Below, one piece after another: positions 6,511-8,052 of a DNA stretch of 8,052 nucleotides; the stretch's first letter is position 1; each line of letters opens with the position of its first letter. The stretch spans positions 1 to 8,052 of the forward strand of contig JAGVIM010000229.1 in NCBI GenBank assembly GCA_020056045.1, in the 5' to 3' direction. The position numbers and the translations under genes were made by a program. Source of the stretch: Nanobdellota archaeon. Its GTDB lineage: Archaea; Nanobdellota; Nanobdellia; Pacearchaeales; GW2011-AR1. The notes below the pieces were generated by a model, which saw only the letters and a list, made by a program, of their open reading frames with translations, did not search any database and was not told the DNA's origin.

Positions 6511-6519
6511 TATTAAAAA
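6511..6519 (-). promoter_or_regulatory. Weak TATA-like element for tRNA-Leu
   Basis: The minus strand reads TTTTTAATA centred about 29 bases upstream of the tRNA 5' end. The match to the archaeal consensus is poor, but the distance suits a transcript with almost no leader. Confidence 0.25.
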
Positions 6520-6574
6520 GGTATTGATAGAATAAAAAATTAGACAATTAATCTAGTGATTTATTTGTTATTTT

Positions 6575-6931
6575 TCATTCTTGTGAAATCGCTTGGTTAA
6601 ATCTATCAAAATTCATTCTGTATATACTTTCAGATGTAACTCCTGAATATAATCTTAATGCAAAATCTTCTGCATTTTTATCTATACCTTCAACTTCAAA
6701 TTCCAGTTTTTCTCCAATCTCGCCACATACTGAAAGTAGTCCTAGTGCATCTTTGCAATTAATTTTTCTTTCATCTCCTGCTTTTTTAACATAAATTGTT
6801 CCTTTGTATTTTTTACATTCTTCAAAAAATGTTACCATGCCTCTTAGAGTACCAAATCCTGGTTCTGCAGTTATAATAACATCAATAAGAGTATATTTGT
6901 CCCATATCCTGACACAAGGTTTTTCTTCCAT
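6575..6931 (-). CDS. HPr-fold small protein without the catalytic histidine
   Basis: This is a 118-residue soluble protein. Residues about 15-105 follow the HPr (PTS phosphocarrier) order: strand DVIITAEPG, helix LRGMVTFFEECKKY, strand GTIYVKK, the segment KINCKDALGLLSV, strand EKLEFEVEG, helix AEDFALRLYSGV. In true HPr the G-L-H-T-R-P-A loop carries the phosphorylated His15; here it reads G25-F-G27-T-L-R-G31, so His is replaced by Gly. The position equivalent to regulatory Ser46 falls on Asp61 in K60-D61-A-L. It therefore cannot be a standard phosphocarrier and more likely acts as a binding or regulatory protein. Most archaea lack a PTS, and no other PTS gene is visible here. ATG 6931 fits a TATA box 27 bases upstream. 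It lies next to TFB on the same strand but appears to have its own promoter. The fold assignment is from pattern only. Confidence 0.6.
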   Translation of the reverse strand: MEEKPCVRIWDKYTLIDVIITAEPGFGTLRGMVTFFEECKKYKGTIYVKKAGDERKINCKDALGLLSVCGEIGEKLEFEVEGIDKNAEDFALRLYSGVTSESIYRMNFDRFNQAISQE

Positions 6932-6953
6932 CTATAATTTTTAAATTTGTTTA

Positions 6954-6961
6954 TTTATAAA
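6954..6961 (-). promoter_or_regulatory. TATA box for the HPr-like gene
   Basis: TTTATAAA (identical on both strands) is centred about 27 bases upstream of the ATG at 6931, implying a leaderless transcript separate from that of TFB. Confidence 0.55.
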
Positions 6962-7045
6962 TATTGTTAATATGAAGAGTATTAATAATTTTTGACAAAA
7001 TAGAAACGCTGAATTTTTTTGACTTAAATAAGTTATTTTTTAGAA

Positions 7046-7990
7046 TTATTGTTCTTTTTCTTTCTTTTTTGCTGCTTTTGTTTCTGCTTCTTTTAATCTT
7101 AGTTTGTCTCCTAATCCTAATTTGTCTAATAATTCTTTATATCTGTTTCTTATTGTAACTTCTGTTATTCCAGCAACATCTGCAACTTCTCTTTGAGTCT
7201 TTTTTTCATTATTTAGTAAAGCGGCTACATATAAACCTGCTGCAGCAATTCCTGCAGGACCTCTTCCAGAAGTGAGTTCGGAACCTTCTGCTCTTTTAAG
7301 AATTTTTAATGCTTCGTTTTGTGTTTTTGGAGAAAGTTTTAGTACTGAAGCAAATCTGTGGATGTAATCTTTTGGACTTGATGGTGTAACTTTAATTCCT
7401 AATTTTCTAATTATAAATCTATAGGTTCTTCCTATTTCTTTTCTTTCAACATCTGATGCTGCTGAAATTTCATCTAATGTTCTTGGAATGTCATAGGAAC
7501 GACAGGCTGCATAAATACAAGCTGCTATTACTGATTCCATTGAACGTCCTCTTACTAGTCCTCTTTGTAATACAAATTGATAAATTCGAGAAGCTTCATC
7601 TTTTACAACTTCTGGTAAATTAAGGAAAGAAGCAACTCTTCTTAATTCTGTCATTGCTAGTCTTAAATTTCTTTCAATAGAAGTTGAAACTCTTTCTTGC
7701 CATTTTTTTAATCTTAGGAATTTTCTTGTTGCTCCTGCATCAAGCTTGTAAATATCAGAAATCTCTCCAACATTTGTTGTTAAACCCTTATCAAATTTTT
7801 GCATTGATAGTGGTGCTCCGCCTCTACCCTTTTTATCTCCTGATTCAAAGCTACCTTGTAATTCTTGAGAAGAATCAACCATTTTTTCTTCAACAACAGT
7901 TCCACATTCATTACAATAAACTTCTCCTCTTTGTTCATCCCAATTTAGATTAACACTTCCACATTCAGGGCATTTTTTAACACTTGACAT
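7046..7990 (-). CDS. tfb: Transcription initiation factor B (TFB, archaeal TFIIB)
   Basis: The 314-residue length is normal for archaeal TFB. The N-terminal zinc ribbon has C7-x2-C10 and C26-x2-C29. The B-reader/linker follows (about 54-76, GRGGAPLSMQKFDKGLTTNVG, the conserved R-x-G-x-P...DKGL-T/S stretch). Two cyclin-fold repeats come next, about 105-200 (ERNLRLAMTELRRVASFL, ESVIAACIYAACR) and 203-298 (HRFASVLKL, GPAGIAAAGLYVAALL). A helix-turn-helix (about 267-288, REVADVAGITEVTIRNRYKEL) reads the BRE element. The C-terminus is a short Lys-rich tail. TFB bridges TBP-bound TATA DNA and RNA polymerase and sets the start site. It is complete with no missing Zn ligands. ATG 7990 is preceded by two TATA-like elements. 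It is single-gene transcribed, with the HPr-like gene downstream. Confidence 0.97.
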   Translation of the reverse strand: MSSVKKCPECGSVNLNWDEQRGEVYCNECGTVVEEKMVDSSQELQGSFESGDKKGRGGAPLSMQKFDKGLTTNVGEISDIYKLDAGATRKFLRLKKWQERVSTSIERNLRLAMTELRRVASFLNLPEVVKDEASRIYQFVLQRGLVRGRSMESVIAACIYAACRSYDIPRTLDEISAASDVERKEIGRTYRFIIRKLGIKVTPSSPKDYIHRFASVLKLSPKTQNEALKILKRAEGSELTSGRGPAGIAAAGLYVAALLNNEKKTQREVADVAGITEVTIRNRYKELLDKLGLGDKLRLKEAETKAAKKKEKEQ

Positions 7991-8006
7991 CTTTGAAACC
8001 GTAAGA

Positions 8007-8015
8007 TTTATAAAT
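8007..8015 (-). promoter_or_regulatory. Proximal TATA-like element of TFB
   Basis: ATTTATAAA on the minus strand is centred about 21 bases ahead of the TFB start codon. That is slightly close for a leaderless start, and it sits where a transcript from the distal TATA box would begin. It may be a second promoter or a TBP/regulator site over the start of the first. Confidence 0.35.
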
Positions 8016-8033
8016 AGAAAGTAGTAGTTTTAG

Positions 8034-8047
8034 TATATAAAGCTTTT
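8034..8047 (-). promoter_or_regulatory. Distal BRE/TATA promoter of TFB
   Basis: Read on the minus strand, AAAAGC precedes TTTATATA, a good match to the purine-rich BRE plus consensus archaeal TATA box. Starting about 25 bases downstream gives a transcript with a leader of about 20 bases ahead of ATG 7990. Confidence 0.55.
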
Positions 8048-8052
8048 GGTAG

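Noticed and set aside
7684..7953. Plus-strand hydrophobic ORF opposite TFB
   Set aside because: TFB is certain on the other strand. The hydrophobicity arises from complementing Lys/Glu codons.
1..8052. CRISPR array, insertion sequence or transposase/integrase gene
   Set aside because: No regularly spaced repeats, no terminal inverted repeats flanking a transposase, and no recombinase motif in any real gene of the window.

Overview
The window reads as the chromosome of an AT-rich archaeon. It encodes a full-length transcription factor B (TFB). Archaeal TATA boxes sit about 25 bases ahead of several ATG codons, suggesting leaderless transcripts. The coding style (very A/T-biased codons, AGA/AGG arginine) and several protein types, including a giant Cys-rich protein, an HPr-like protein without the active-site His and Cys-pair repeat membrane proteins, suggest a DPANN lineage (Pacearchaeota/Woesearchaeota-like). 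The lineage is inferred from style and recall, not from a search.

Layout. Positions 3-3662 (+) hold the 3' part of a very large Cys-rich protein whose start lies left of the window. Next is a small gene (3714-4052, +) with the strand/helix order of an HPF/S30AE ribosome-hibernation domain. At 4053-4202 there is a short intergenic region with a T-rich terminator, a GC-rich island and an exact 17-base copy of the 3' end of the tRNA-Leu gene found further right. Two overlapping or closely spaced genes (4203-5036 and 5048-6304, +) encode related membrane proteins with 3 and 5 predicted transmembrane helices, followed by long outward-facing arrays of Cys pairs spaced 12 residues apart. Then come tRNA-Leu(UAG) (6405-6486, -), an HPr-fold small protein (6575-6931, -) and TFB (7046-7990, -). 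No gene-free stretch exceeds 300 bases.

Main point of interest. The two Cys-repeat genes lie between an intact tRNA-Leu gene and a displaced copy of that tRNA's 3' end in the same orientation. This is the footprint left by tRNA-targeted site-specific integration. No integrase is encoded between the repeats, so the roughly 2.3 kb unit would be a remnant or an element mobilised in trans. The flanking genes are housekeeping-like (translation, transcription), while the giant protein and the two Cys-repeat proteins look like envelope or surface proteins.
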